The notes under the pieces were generated by a model, which was given only the letters and a program-made list of their open reading frames with translations, was not told the DNA's origin and searched no databases. 64,000 nucleotides of DNA from Desulfovibrio sp. Huiquan2017 (lineage in GTDB: Bacteria > Desulfobacterota > Desulfovibrionia > Desulfovibrionales > Desulfovibrionaceae): positions 1 to 64,000 of the forward strand of contig NZ_JAFMPN010000007.1 in the NCBI RefSeq assembly GCF_017351175.1. The letters are read 5' to 3'. Shown here piece after piece: positions 1-7,792 of this stretch. The translations under genes and the position numbers were made by a program. Position 1 is the stretch's first letter. Every line of letters begins with the position of its first letter.

Positions 1-2
1 AA

Positions 3-704
3 GTCGGTTCCCTGCGCGTGGTTGCCGACGCGGACGGCGACGTGATAAAGGAAGTCCTCTACGATCCCTTCGGCGGGATCATCGAGGACACCAATCCGGG
101 CCTGCGCGCGGGCATAGGCTTTGCAGGTGGCCTGCATGACCGGGACCTGGGCTTTGTCCGCTTCGGCTGGCGTGACTACGACACCTTCACCGGCAGGTGG
201 ACCGCGCCCGATCCCATCGGGGACAGGGGCGGCGATCCGGACTGGTATGGGTATTGTTTGGATGATCCGGTGAACGCCAACGATCCGACAGGGCTGCTGC
301 CGTTTCTTCTGCCCTTTGCGGCAGGCATGGCAGGCGCGACCGCCATTGGTGCCACCGGATCGTACCTGGCGGCCAAGGCTGCGGATTGGTTCGGCAAGAA
401 GACCGACAAGGATTACGGCAAGGACAAGCCCACGGCCACCGAAGGCGTCCATGATGCCATGGACAAGGTGATCGGGATCAATTCCGGCATTGTCGGCGCG
501 GCAGGTGCGGCAAAGGCGGCTACTGCGGCAGCGGCTACTGCGATGCAGCATCCGGATAAGTTGGCAGCGGGCTCGAAAGCGGCAGCAGACTTCGCCTCCG
601 GTGCTTTGGAGCCGGGACCGCCTCCTGCGTCTTGGCCTGGCTATTGGGGCAGCGGGACACGTAAAGCGTATGATGAGTATAACGATTGGAGAAAGAAGAA
701 ATAA
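3..704 (+). CDS. RHS repeat-associated core protein, C-terminal end (5' truncated by window)
   Basis: The frame is already open at the first bases, so this is the end of a larger RHS/YD-repeat protein. The first ~95 residues carry the RHS-associated core: YDPFG, a RFGWRDYDTFTGRW segment, APDPIGDRGG, and the closing YGYCLDDPVNANDPTGL. In this family the core ends the beta-barrel cocoon and is followed by a variable effector domain. Here ~135 residues follow: a Gly/Ala-rich hydrophobic stretch, then an Ala-rich helix and a charged tail (WRKKK). I do not recognise a toxin fold in that tail. The stop overlaps the start of the next small membrane gene by one base, as in effector/immunity pairs. 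The core call is firm; a toxic function is inferred. Confidence 0.85.
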   Translation, partial: VGSLRVVADADGDVIKEVLYDPFGGIIEDTNPGLRAGIGFAGGLHDRDLGFVRFGWRDYDTFTGRWTAPDPIGDRGGDPDWYGYCLDDPVNANDPTGLLPFLLPFAAGMAGATAIGATGSYLAAKAADWFGKKTDKDYGKDKPTATEGVHDAMDKVIGINSGIVGAAGAAKAATAAAATAMQHPDKLAAGSKAAADFASGALEPGPPPASWPGYWGSGTRKAYDEYNDWRKKK

Positions 705-913
705 TGCGAGTGAAAGTGTCTGAAATAGGTCTGGGGCTGACCCTGGTTGCAGCAGGAACGTTTGGATTATTGAATGGAACTATGCACCATTACGATGTCT
801 CTATTATGTATCCGAAGCTGTTCGCATGGATGCTCATTGGGGTTGGAATAGCCGTCCCCGTTTTGGCCTGGTTTTTACGCTCCCCCTCACGTAGCAATCC
901 GAAAGATAAATAA
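704..913 (+). CDS. small two-helix membrane protein, possible immunity partner of the RHS effector
   Basis: 69 residues. Two hydrophobic segments are visible (about residues 8-24 and 40-57), separated by a short His/Tyr-containing loop and followed by a basic Ser/Pro-rich tail. The ATG shares its first base with the stop of the RHS gene (TAATG), suggesting translational coupling; a GGAG lies ~12 bases upstream, inside the RHS gene. I do not recognise a family. Position directly behind an RHS C-terminus is where cognate immunity genes sit, and a membrane immunity protein would suit a membrane-acting effector, but this rests on context only. Confidence 0.6.
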   Translation: MRVKVSEIGLGLTLVAAGTFGLLNGTMHHYDVSIMYPKLFAWMLIGVGIAVPVLAWFLRSPSRSNPKDK

Positions 914-1219
914 AAAAGTCGCCCTACCGAGATCTCGATAGAGCGGCTTGCATTTTGCCGTGTCGGGACGTTAGCAAGGCGTTCGTCTTTTCCCCCTTTC
1001 CGTTAGAGCGCAGCCTGAAAGGCCCCATGGGGGAGCAGCCATGTCCCTATCTTTTGCTTACGACAGTTTGTAGACCTGTTTCACCTTGGGCGTTCCCTCA
1101 ACGCAGGCAAAAACGATCTCGGCGAAGCGGGTTAATGGGTTCTGGATCAGGAAAAGCCGTCGGACGCCGCACCTGCGGGTAAAGGTGTCGGTTACGGCGA
1201 ACGGTGTCCGAAAACAACG
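914..1219. other. non-coding stretch after the RHS pair
   Basis: About 300 bases with no convincing gene. A weak inverted repeat centred on CGAGATCTCG (about 924-941) follows the small membrane gene but lacks a T-run. Short open frames exist on both strands, but none has a ribosome binding site, and the longest minus frame begins inside the terminator at 1220-1254. Confidence 0.4.
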
Positions 1220-1254
1220 AAAAAGCGCCTGTCCTTCAAAAGAAGGACAGGCGC
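1220..1254 (-). terminator. rho-independent terminator of the RRM gene
   Basis: Perfect 12-bp stem (1225-1236 with 1243-1254, GCGCCTGTCCTT) and a 6-base loop. On the minus strand it is followed by five Ts (1220-1224). It lies 28 bases past the RRM stop codon. Confidence 0.9.
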
Positions 1255-1282
1255 TCATGCCGTTCAGGGCGTAGTTCGCGAA

Positions 1283-1546
1283 CTACCAGCGGGGGCGTTC
1301 TTCGCGGGGTTTGGCTTCGTTGACCTTCAGATTGCGGCCACCGAATTCCTTGCCGTCGAGAGCCGCGATGGCTTCCCGAGCGCCGGCATCGTCCATTTCC
1401 ACAAAACCAAAGCCACGGGGACGACCGGTTTCACGATCTTCGACCAGCTTGACAGAAGTGACTTCGCCAAACGCTTCGAAGGCGGTACGCACTTCGGCTT
1501 CAGTAGAGGTCCAGGACAGGTTGCCGACATAAAGCTTCTTAGACAT
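1283..1546 (-). CDS. RRM-domain RNA-binding protein
   Basis: 87 residues, almost entirely one RNA recognition motif. RNP2 (KLYVGNLSW) is at the N-terminus and RNP1 (RGFGFVEM) near residue 45, both with the aromatic residues that stack on RNA; a short acidic/basic tail ends in RPRW. Length and layout match the small bacterial and cyanobacterial Rbp proteins, many of which are cold-responsive and act on mRNA in the cytoplasm. An AT-rich promoter region, a ~150-base leader and a terminator-like hairpin precede the gene (see separate entries), so expression is probably controlled after initiation. It is monocistronic, with its own terminator. Confidence 0.93.
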   Translation of the reverse strand: MSKKLYVGNLSWTSTEAEVRTAFEAFGEVTSVKLVEDRETGRPRGFGFVEMDDAGAREAIAALDGKEFGGRNLKVNEAKPREERPRW

Positions 1547-1590
1547 GCAAATTCTCCAAAATAATGAGGATGTATGGCGCCCGTGCGCCG

Positions 1591-1628
1591 AAAAAAGGGA
1601 GCCGCGTACAAGATGCGTACACGGCTCC
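1591..1628 (-). promoter_or_regulatory. terminator-like hairpin in the leader of the RRM gene (candidate attenuator)
   Basis: On the minus strand a GGAGCCG/CGGCTCC stem extended by GTAC/GTAC (1598-1628, one internal mismatch) is followed by six Ts (1591-1596). It lies downstream of a good promoter (1708-1736) and ~45 bases upstream of the RRM start. A perfect CCAGCGCTGG palindrome (1652-1661) precedes it. No gene lies between promoter and hairpin for it to terminate, so it looks like an attenuator. Confidence 0.65.
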
Positions 1629-1707
1629 TCGATAGACTTGTAAACTTAAAACCAGCGCTGGCCACAATTTGACCGCGCCTTCACGGGTGCGGCTGGTGCA
1701 AGGTGCA

Positions 1708-1736
1708 TTAATCGACTATTTATTGCTTCAAGTCAA
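1708..1736 (-). promoter_or_regulatory. sigma-70-type promoter for the RRM gene
   Basis: Minus strand: -35 TTGACT (1731-1736), 17-base spacer, -10 GATTAA (1708-1713). It lies at the edge of a very AT-rich tract (about 1715-1785) that could act as an UP element or bend. Confidence 0.6.
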
Positions 1737-1957
1737 GCCATATTCAATAAAAATAAAAATATTTATAAAAAATATCCAAACCCAGGAAAGCGGCTCAGGT
1801 CCCCCGGGATGTTTCACGAGGGGGAGACGGTGGCCCGTGGCCGGAAAGTTCCTGCGACGGGCGTCTTCGGGGATCGAAAAAGACCTCAACAACGGCGAAA
1901 GGACCGAGGCATCGCGACCCTCCCGGGCACGGGGCCCGGTACGCCCACCGGGCACGC

Positions 1958-2647
1958 TCAACTCAAACCGACCTCAGTGAAGCGTTCGTCGGCTTGCAGG
2001 TTGTCGAAGAACGAAACATGGTGCCGCTTGTTGTTCATCCTCAGGCTCAGATTCGCCCGGCATCTCCCCGTATTGGGCTGGCGGGAGACGCTACGCTCGA
2101 TGATCTCGCCCTGTTCCCCATGGATTCGATCCATCACTTCGTCGAGCAAGGCGAGGTCGCCCGTCCATTCGAGTCGCAGCGAAAAGAAGTGGTCCCCACG
2201 GATCGGAAGGCGATGGAGCGCGTACAGGGCGACCAGGACCAGCATGGTCAGCGGAACGGCGATGACGTATTCCCCCAGACCGACCGTCACACCGATGGCC
2301 GAAACAACCCAGATGGACGCGGCGGTCGTCAATCCGCGCACGAAATCCTGACTCTTCACTATGGTTCCGGCCCCGAGAAAACCGATGCCCGTGATGACGC
2401 CTGCCGCCGTGCGGGCGGGATCCATGCGGATGGCCGACTCCGCATCCATGTTCATTTCCATGGAAAGCTTCTGGAACGTCACAATGATGGCCGCAGACCC
2501 CATGCACACCAGAATGTTTGTCCGCAGTCCCGCAGCCCGTCCGCGCACCTGACGTTCCAACCCGACCAAACCGCCCAAGACCATGGCCACCAGTAAGCGG
2601 GCGACGAAAATCCAATCGTTGCTGATGATATCCATTATATATGACAT
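1958..2647 (-). CDS. MgtC/SapB family inner-membrane protein
   Basis: 229 residues from the chosen start. Four to five hydrophobic segments fill residues 8-150 and include the family signature (GGLVGLERQVRGRAAGLRTN and, later, GVITGIGFLGAGTIV). A soluble C-terminal domain of ~80 residues follows, like the ACT-type domain of MgtC proteins. MgtC proteins are linked to growth at low magnesium and to control of the F-ATPase in pathogens; in free-living deltaproteobacteria the role is open. The ATG at 2647 is chosen because the membrane domain begins there and an AGAGG lies just upstream; a frame open further upstream reads through the structured leader. Monocistronic. Confidence 0.9.
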   Translation of the reverse strand: MSYIMDIISNDWIFVARLLVAMVLGGLVGLERQVRGRAAGLRTNILVCMGSAAIIVTFQKLSMEMNMDAESAIRMDPARTAAGVITGIGFLGAGTIVKSQDFVRGLTTAASIWVVSAIGVTVGLGEYVIAVPLTMLVLVALYALHRLPIRGDHFFSLRLEWTGDLALLDEVMDRIHGEQGEIIERSVSRQPNTGRCRANLSLRMNNKRHHVSFFDNLQADERFTEVGLS

Positions 2648-2676
2648 GAAACCTCTCGCTTTTCCTCGCCGACGAC

Positions 2677-2752
2677 GCCACGGCCAAAGGGCTCCCTGGT
2701 GGTTGCAACGCAACCCCGGAACCATGCCGTGGCCGCCTTCCCGAAGGGGAAC
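2677..2752 (-). promoter_or_regulatory. multi-hairpin leader upstream of the MgtC-family gene
   Basis: Transcribed toward mgtC, this stretch can form an 8-bp stem GCCACGGC/GCCGTGGC (2677-2684 with 2726-2733). It encloses a perfect GGTTGC/GCAACC hairpin (2701-2715) and is preceded by a TTCCC/GGGAA hairpin. It matches no riboswitch consensus I know. It sits ~30 bases before the ribosome binding site, where metal-sensing leaders of magnesium genes usually lie. Confidence 0.4.
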
Positions 2753-2914
2753 CGGCACTTCTACCCATATGCCCCCGCACGGAGTCTGTCATCTTGAAAA
2801 AACAGCGTTTCAGCCAACATACGCCGGAAAAACAGCCGCCAGAGGAAATACATCGGCTGCCCGCCGTTTTTGGGCCGTGATTTGGAGATTGTCGTCGGAT
2901 CCGCACGCCGCCCG

Positions 2915-3549
2915 ATGGATCATATGAATATCCTCTATACCACTGTTGACCTGTCGCCGGGCGGGAAGATCTCCGATGACATGGAAATCCCGGATTGCTA
3001 CGCTTACCATGCAGGCACGACGACGATCACGTCCGGGACGCCTCAATACGGGCAGCCCACGAGAATATACGGGCACAAGGAAGATTTTCGAACAAGATAG
3101 ACGTCACCGGCTTGTCGGGAATCAGCTTGCAGGATCATGTTTCGGTCTCCCCGTCCCTGGAATTTTCCGGGGCAGAGAGCACAAGCAAGGCGGTCGATAT
3201 CGACTTCAAAATCGGCCTGGGTTTCTCCGCCGGCGGCGACAAAGGAAAAGGCAAGGCGTCCGGGGGCTTTTCCCATTCCTCAAAGCAGGAGGACTCCAAG
3301 TCCGAGACAACATCGACCACTCACTCCTTCACCCGGAATGTAACTTACACGGCGTCCCTGAACATCGATTTCCAGAAGGGCACGAAATATCTGGCCCGGA
3401 TAAGCGCCCAAATGCGGCCCGTCACTAGACCCTTCACGGCGACAGGCACGCTGTCCCTGCCGGGCGGCAAGACCTTGTCGCGTGAACTGAACGGGACCTG
3501 GAAGGGGTCTGAATTCATGCAGAGCAAGATCGAGCTTGTCGATTCCTAG
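2915..3549 (+). pseudogene. aerolysin/ETX-MTX2-like beta-pore-forming protein, frameshifted
   Basis: Two frames together read as one protein. The first gives MNILYTTVDLSPGG ... YGHKEDF and hits a stop at 3098-3100. The second continues SNKIDVTGLSG onward to 3549. The join is at the T-run 3085-3088; restoring one T would fuse the frames. The second part has the Ser/Thr-rich amphipathic stretch and alternating strands of aerolysin-fold toxins: SSKQEDSKSETTSTTHSFT, then NVTYTASLNIDF, then an ISAQMRPVTRPFTATGTL strand pair. It has its own terminator. The N-terminus lacks a good ribosome binding site and signal peptide, so it may be decayed. The family call rests on pattern, not on a catalytic signature. 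Confidence 0.5.
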
Positions 3550-3572
3550 GCCCGACCTTCCCACGCACCGGC

Positions 3573-3607
3573 AGGCGGCCCCGGATTCGCTCCGGCGGCC
3601 GCCTTTT
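3573..3607 (+). terminator. rho-independent terminator after the aerolysin-like gene
   Basis: AGGCGGCC (3573-3580) pairs with GGCCGCCT (3597-3604), with an inner CCGG/CCGG pair, followed by TTTT. Confidence 0.75.
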
Positions 3608-3625
3608 CATTGCGCCACGCGGAAA

Positions 3626-3991
3626 TCAACCCCAGATCTTCTCGGGCATGTATGGGTGGGTGCCCTCGACGACTTCCAGGCCGGACTTGGCCTGGATCTT
3701 GGTGATCACGTCGTCGGCGTGAGTACAATGGTCCGACAGACACGGGCCGATGTGTACCACGGTGGGCTGCTCCTTCAGGGGGACATTCCAGAGCTTGACC
3801 TGGGCCAGCCGCTGGACGATGGACGCGCCCGGACAGCCGCCGCAGTTGAGAATGCCCAGGACCTCGGCCTCTTTGCCCGCATAGCGCGCGAACTGGCCCT
3901 CGCGCCGGTTGAAGGCCACCAGGCAGCGGGAACAGCCGATACAGACGTCGTCCATGGTGTTGCGGCATCCGATGATAAGAATCTTTTCCAT
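3626..3991 (-). CDS. CGGC domain-containing protein (putative metal-binding)
   Basis: 121 residues. The CGGC signature is clear (LNCGGCPGASI, mid-protein). An upstream CIGCSRCLVAF pair of cysteines and a downstream GPCLSDHCTHAD segment give a conserved set of Cys/His ligands typical of the family. It begins MEKILIIGCRNT, a beta-strand followed by Cys. The exact function of CGGC proteins is unknown; metal or Fe-S binding is assumed from the cysteines. The start at 3991 has a strong AGGAGG upstream. It is soluble and cytoplasmic by sequence and sits alone between accessory genes. Confidence 0.9.
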   Translation of the reverse strand: MEKILIIGCRNTMDDVCIGCSRCLVAFNRREGQFARYAGKEAEVLGILNCGGCPGASIVQRLAQVKLWNVPLKEQPTVVHIGPCLSDHCTHADDVITKIQAKSGLEVVEGTHPYMPEKIWG

Positions 3992-4400
3992 ACGAACCTC
4001 CTGTGGGTAATCATCCTTCCTGCTTGTTTCATTTCGACGCATGAGTCAATATTCATACCTTACCGCGCGCCAACTCCTTTTCCTCGCTCCATCCGGGGTT
4101 GCCCAACCCGGCTTTTAGCACCGGTTCACGACCGTTCCCCCGGCATTGGGCGTCTACATGGGGCAAAGCTCCGGGGGCGAGAGCATCAGGCGGGGCCGGG
4201 TCAACTCCCGGCGGCCTCGTTTCGGCCTGCGCGCCGCAGGCGGACGGCGGATAGGGGGGGCAGTGGAACCGCCGGTTCCGTCGTGATTTTCGGGAGGATG
4301 TGCAACCATGTGCAATACTTGAAAGGAGTGGCAAGTTGTGGTGGACTGTACAGCATGTCGGTGCTAGGTTTCATCCCCCGGCAAGATTGGAGGTCTTTCC
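3992..4400. other. intergenic stretch between divergent genes
   Basis: About 400 bases with no credible gene. It must hold the promoters for the CGGC gene (minus) and the small gene at 4401 (plus). A CCTGCG/CGCAGG hairpin lies near 4227-4242. I could not pick a convincing promoter on either strand. Confidence 0.4.
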
Positions 4401-4589
4401 ATGTTTGGTTTCTTCACCAATTATAAAAAAGCGGCCATGAAGTTTCTTTCCCAGCATCAGGTTGGCCAACGACTTTTCTCCACCGGCGACGGCGGACGGA
4501 AAATGCGTTTCCTACGCGAAAAGGGCTATGTGATCTCCGAGCGGGTCTCGGAGAATCGCTGGGTCCATGAAATCGTGAAAAAGCCCTAG
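4401..4589 (+). CDS. hypothetical small protein, winged-helix-like
   Basis: 62 residues, basic, starting MFGFFTNYKK. A GGAGG lies 8 bases before the ATG, so translation is likely. The second half (MRFLREKGYVISERVSENRW) resembles the wing-and-helix end of small winged-helix or phage-type DNA-binding proteins, but I cannot assign a family. A GC-rich inverted repeat without a T-run follows. Confidence 0.65.
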   Translation: MFGFFTNYKKAAMKFLSQHQVGQRLFSTGDGGRKMRFLREKGYVISERVSENRWVHEIVKKP

Positions 4590-4897
4590 CCCCTTCCGGC
4601 GGGCGGGCCGACTCTTCGGCCGGTCCCGTTCCCCTCTTCTCCCCTTTCCGCCCGGTGCCCCCTTGATCCGCCCTTCTCCCTGATGGGAGTAGGGTCCGAT
4701 TTTCTTGTTCCCGAGCGATTCTCCTCTTTTTTCACGCCCTGCCGACGGGTATGTGAACTCCCTCGCAAAGCCCTTGCCAGCCTTGGCCTGGCCCCTTGTC
4801 ATGAGAACGATTTTCAAACAACCCACTCAACTGGTTCCTGTTTTATTTCAGGCTGTTGAATGGTGTTTGAGAACTATTCCCATCTCGTATTTTATGC

Positions 4898-4926
4898 TTG
4901 ACGAATCCCTGACATCTAACATACCG
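4898..4926 (+). promoter_or_regulatory. candidate hmc operon promoter
   Basis: TTGACG (4898-4903), 17-base spacer, ATACCG (4921-4926). An alternative is CTGACA (4910-4915) with TAGGTA 18 bases on, which would place the first palindrome over the -10 box. The region 4800-4975 is distinctly AT-richer than the flanks. Confidence 0.4.
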
Positions 4927-4933
4927 GGCAAGT

Positions 4934-4947
4934 AGGTATTAATACCT
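4934..4947 (+). promoter_or_regulatory. operator-like palindrome 1 upstream of hmcA
   Basis: AGGTATTAATACCT is a perfect 14-bp palindrome just downstream of the candidate promoter and ~172 bases before hmcA. It shares its half-site (AGGTATT) with palindrome 2, centred 25 bp further on. It is a likely repressor site; Rrf2, encoded at 15.3 kb, is the natural candidate by analogy with D. vulgaris. Confidence 0.6.
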
Positions 4948-4956
4948 CGTAGTTGA

Positions 4957-4974
4957 GTAGGTATTTTAACCTAC
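4957..4974 (+). promoter_or_regulatory. operator-like palindrome 2 upstream of hmcA
   Basis: GTAGGT-ATTTTA-ACCTAC, a perfect 6-bp inverted repeat with a 6-base A/T centre, 25 bp centre-to-centre from palindrome 1. Both share GTAGGTATT, so the same protein probably binds both. Confidence 0.6.
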
Positions 4975-5119
4975 CCAACCGGGGGAATTTAAGACCGGAT
5001 ATTTGCGCGGCGGGAAATGCCGCGTTTGGGGGCCGGAGGTTCCCGCAAACGGGACCAGGGGGAACGGGCCGAGGAGGCCGGTTCATTGCCATCAACGCTT
5101 TTGAGAAAGGGATCGACAC

Positions 5120-6721
5120 ATGGCAAACGGTAAACGGATATTGCGATTGACCGTCATCGTGATCGCGCTGGCCGGTGTGCTCGGCTTCCAGTTGGAAGCC
5201 ATGGGCATGCTCCACACGGCGGACCAGGCCGCCGGGCGACCTGACGTGATCAAGATCGACACCATCGCCAGACTGGAGACACTGGAGCAACCCGCGGCCG
5301 TGTTCCGGCACGACGCGCATACCAAGGCCCTGAAGGATCAGGGCATGAGCTGCGAATCCTGTCACAGGAAGGACGAAAAGGGCAACCTGATCCTGGCCTT
5401 CGACCGGCGGGAAGGCGAAGCGTCCCCGGAGACGACCGCGTCCGGGCTCAAGGATCTCTACCACAACGGCTGTATTTCCTGCCACGTCGCCAGCGAGGAA
5501 AAGGGCTTCAAGTCCGGCCCCAAGGCGGGCGAATGTCGCAGCTGTCACCAGGAGCGGCCCGAGGCCGCCGACCGGGTCGCGGCGGGCATGGACAACGCGC
5601 TTCACTTCGTCCACTGGAATTCCCAGCTCATCCCGGCCGACGCGGGCAAGGACACCAACTGCGGCGCATGCCACAAGAAGGCGGGCGAAGAGGACAGTTG
5701 GCGCTTCTCCGAGACGGCCAAGACCGAGCCCCTCAAGGACGTCTTCCACAACCAGTGCGTGACTTGCCATGAAACCTACATAGAAAAGAAGGCCGACCGC
5801 TCCGGCCCGGTGCAGTGCGCCGGTTGCCACGGCGAGAAGCAGACCGCCGAACGCGCGGTCGAGCTGGCCAAGAACCTGAAGGCCATGGGCGGCACCCTGC
5901 CGCGCCTGCCGCGCAAGCAGCCCGACGCCGTACTCCTGGCCCCCGAGACCAAGCCCGGGGCCGCCGCCGAAAAGCCGTCCGGCATGGCGCCGGTGGCCTT
6001 CGACCACAAACTCCACGAGGCCGAGACCGCGTCCTGCCTGACCTGCCACAAGGACGGCGTCAACGCCAAGCTGAATACCTCCTTCGACGCCCTGCACGAT
6101 GTGAGCGACCCGGCCACCTGCGTGGGCTGCCATGCCCAGGCGCAGAAGAAGCCCGAATGCGCGGGCTGCCATGACGCCCGTCCGGCCGCCGAGGCCCTGT
6201 CCAAGGACTCTTGCGCCACCTGCCACAACGCGGGCGCGGGCAAGTCCGTGCTTCCGCTCATGGCGAGCGCGCCCCTGAATCCCGCCGCCATGTCCAAGGA
6301 AGAGCGGGCGGCCGAGGCAGCCAGGGTCATCGCGGACCGTTCCGAAACCCAGGCCATGGTCGCCGAGAAGGACATCCCCGAGTTCGTGAACATCGGCGCG
6401 TTGGCCGATCAGTATCAGCCGAGCAAAATGCCCCACCGCAAGATCGTCATGAGCCTGTACAAGGGCATGCGGGGCAGCAAGCTGGCCGCGACCTTCCATG
6501 CGACCCCCGAGGCCGTGTGCGCCGGTTGCCACCACAACGCCCCGGCTACCCTGACGCCGCCCAAGTGCGCCTCCTGTCACGGCAAGGCCTTCGAAAGCGA
6601 AGGCAGGCCGGGACTCAAGGCCGCCTACCACGGCCAGTGCATGAATTGCCATAAAGAAATGAAGCTCGAAAAGCCCGCTGCCACCAACTGCGTCGCGTGC
6701 CACGAGAAGAAAACCAACTAG
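5120..6721 (+). CDS. hmcA: high-molecular-weight multihaem cytochrome c, HmcA
   Basis: 533 residues with an N-terminal export signal/hydrophobic segment (residues 7-25). I count 14 CXXCH motifs in four cytochrome-c3-like modules of 3, 3, 4 and 4 haems, each with upstream His residues for the sixth ligands. The first is C78-H82; the last is CVACH, eight residues from the C-terminus. D. vulgaris HmcA has 16 haems, so this one has fewer. HmcA is the periplasmic electron-entry subunit of Hmc and takes electrons from type-I cytochrome c3. It is the first gene of hmcABCDEF, with a GAGAAAGG site before the ATG and two palindromes in the promoter region. Confidence 0.95.
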   Translation: MANGKRILRLTVIVIALAGVLGFQLEAMGMLHTADQAAGRPDVIKIDTIARLETLEQPAAVFRHDAHTKALKDQGMSCESCHRKDEKGNLILAFDRREGEASPETTASGLKDLYHNGCISCHVASEEKGFKSGPKAGECRSCHQERPEAADRVAAGMDNALHFVHWNSQLIPADAGKDTNCGACHKKAGEEDSWRFSETAKTEPLKDVFHNQCVTCHETYIEKKADRSGPVQCAGCHGEKQTAERAVELAKNLKAMGGTLPRLPRKQPDAVLLAPETKPGAAAEKPSGMAPVAFDHKLHEAETASCLTCHKDGVNAKLNTSFDALHDVSDPATCVGCHAQAQKKPECAGCHDARPAAEALSKDSCATCHNAGAGKSVLPLMASAPLNPAAMSKEERAAEAARVIADRSETQAMVAEKDIPEFVNIGALADQYQPSKMPHRKIVMSLYKGMRGSKLAATFHATPEAVCAGCHHNAPATLTPPKCASCHGKAFESEGRPGLKAAYHGQCMNCHKEMKLEKPAATNCVACHEKKTN

Positions 6722-6736
6722 CCGAAGGAGTACACG

Positions 6737-7792
6737 ATGTTACGCAGAACCTTCCTCGGATTGTTGGGCGCCGCGGGCGCGAGCGCAGCGCTGGCCACCC
6801 CGGCCAAGGCCGCGAACAAGCACTTCGGCCCGCACCCCGACACCCATGGCGTGCTCTTTGACGCCACCCGCTGCATCGGCTGCCGTCAATGCGAACAAGC
6901 CTGCAACGAGGTCAACGAACTGCCCGCTCCGGCCAAGCCGTTCGACGATCTGACCGTGCTCGACGTCGAACGCCGGACCGACGACAAGACCTATACCGTA
7001 GTCAACAAATACCAGACATCCAAGGGCGTGTTCTTCCGCAAGAACCAGTGCAACCACTGTCTGGAACCGGCCTGCGCCTCGGCCTGCTTCGTCAAGGCCT
7101 TCAAGAAGCAACCCAACGGCGCGGTGACCTACGACGCCTCGGTCTGCGTGGGCTGCCGCTACTGCATGGTGGCCTGCCCGTTCTCGATCCCGACCTATGA
7201 ATATGACGAACCGCTGACCCCCCGGGTGCGCAAGTGCACCATGTGCTACCCCCGCCTCCAGGAGGGCAAGCTCCCCGGCTGCGTGGAGCGGTGTCCCAAG
7301 GAGGCCCTGACCTTCGGCCTGCGCGAGGAGTTGATCAAAATCGCCCGCAAGCGCATCGAGACCTACCCCGACCGCTACGTGGACCACATCTACGGCGAGC
7401 ACGAGATGGGCGGCACGAGCTGGATGTACCTGTCCGGCGTACCGTTCTCCGAGATCGGCATGCGCGAGGACCTGGGCACCGCCTCGGCCCCCGAACTGAC
7501 CGCCGGTCCCCTGGCCGCCGTTCCCATCGTGGTCGGCCTGTGGCCCGTGCTCCTGGGTGGCATCTACGCCGTCAGCCAGCGCAACGCCAAGGTGGCCAAC
7601 GAAGAACGCGTCAAGGCCGTCAAGGACGCCCTCAGACGGGCGGGCGACGAGGCCGAAAAGAAGCTTCACGAGGAGCTGGGCAAGGCCGAGCAGGCCAGCC
7701 AGCGGCGCATCGAGGTCGAGGTCAAGAAGGCCGTCGAAGAGGCGCTCGCTCCCAAGGAAGAGGACGCCGGAACCAACGAGGAGGAGTCCTAG
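6737..7792 (+). CDS. hmcB: Hmc complex iron-sulfur subunit HmcB
   Basis: 351 residues. The N-terminus is a twin-arginine-type signal ([15 protein letters not shown]). Four cysteine clusters for [4Fe-4S] centres follow: [11 protein letters not shown] at 46-56, [24 protein letters not shown] and CTMCYP...CVERC. This is the DMSO-reductase-B-like ferredoxin layout. A transmembrane helix near residues 255-280 ([19 protein letters not shown]) anchors it, and a highly charged ~75-residue coiled-coil tail ends the protein. It should pass electrons from HmcA to the membrane subunits. It starts 15 bases after hmcA behind GAAGGAG. Confidence 0.94.
   Translation: MLRRTFLGLLGAAGASAALATPAKAANKHFGPHPDTHGVLFDATRCIGCRQCEQACNEVNELPAPAKPFDDLTVLDVERRTDDKTYTVVNKYQTSKGVFFRKNQCNHCLEPACASACFVKAFKKQPNGAVTYDASVCVGCRYCMVACPFSIPTYEYDEPLTPRVRKCTMCYPRLQEGKLPGCVERCPKEALTFGLREELIKIARKRIETYPDRYVDHIYGEHEMGGTSWMYLSGVPFSEIGMREDLGTASAPELTAGPLAAVPIVVGLWPVLLGGIYAVSQRNAKVANEERVKAVKDALRRAGDEAEKKLHEELGKAEQASQRRIEVEVKKAVEEALAPKEEDAGTNEEES

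Noticed and set aside
1058-1258. A 66-codon minus-strand frame after the RRM gene
   Set aside because: Its start lies inside the RRM terminator hairpin and there is no ribosome binding site; I do not recognise the product.
2648-2770. Known riboswitch (cobalamin, M-box, yybP-ykoY, c-di-GMP) before the MgtC gene
   Set aside because: None of the consensus boxes I know can be found; only generic stems are visible.
2995-3085. Start of the aerolysin-like protein at the ATG-like position 2995 in the second frame
   Set aside because: The first ~30 residues in that frame are His/Arg/Asp-rich nonsense, whereas the other frame reads sensibly up to the T-run, so a frameshift explains the data better.
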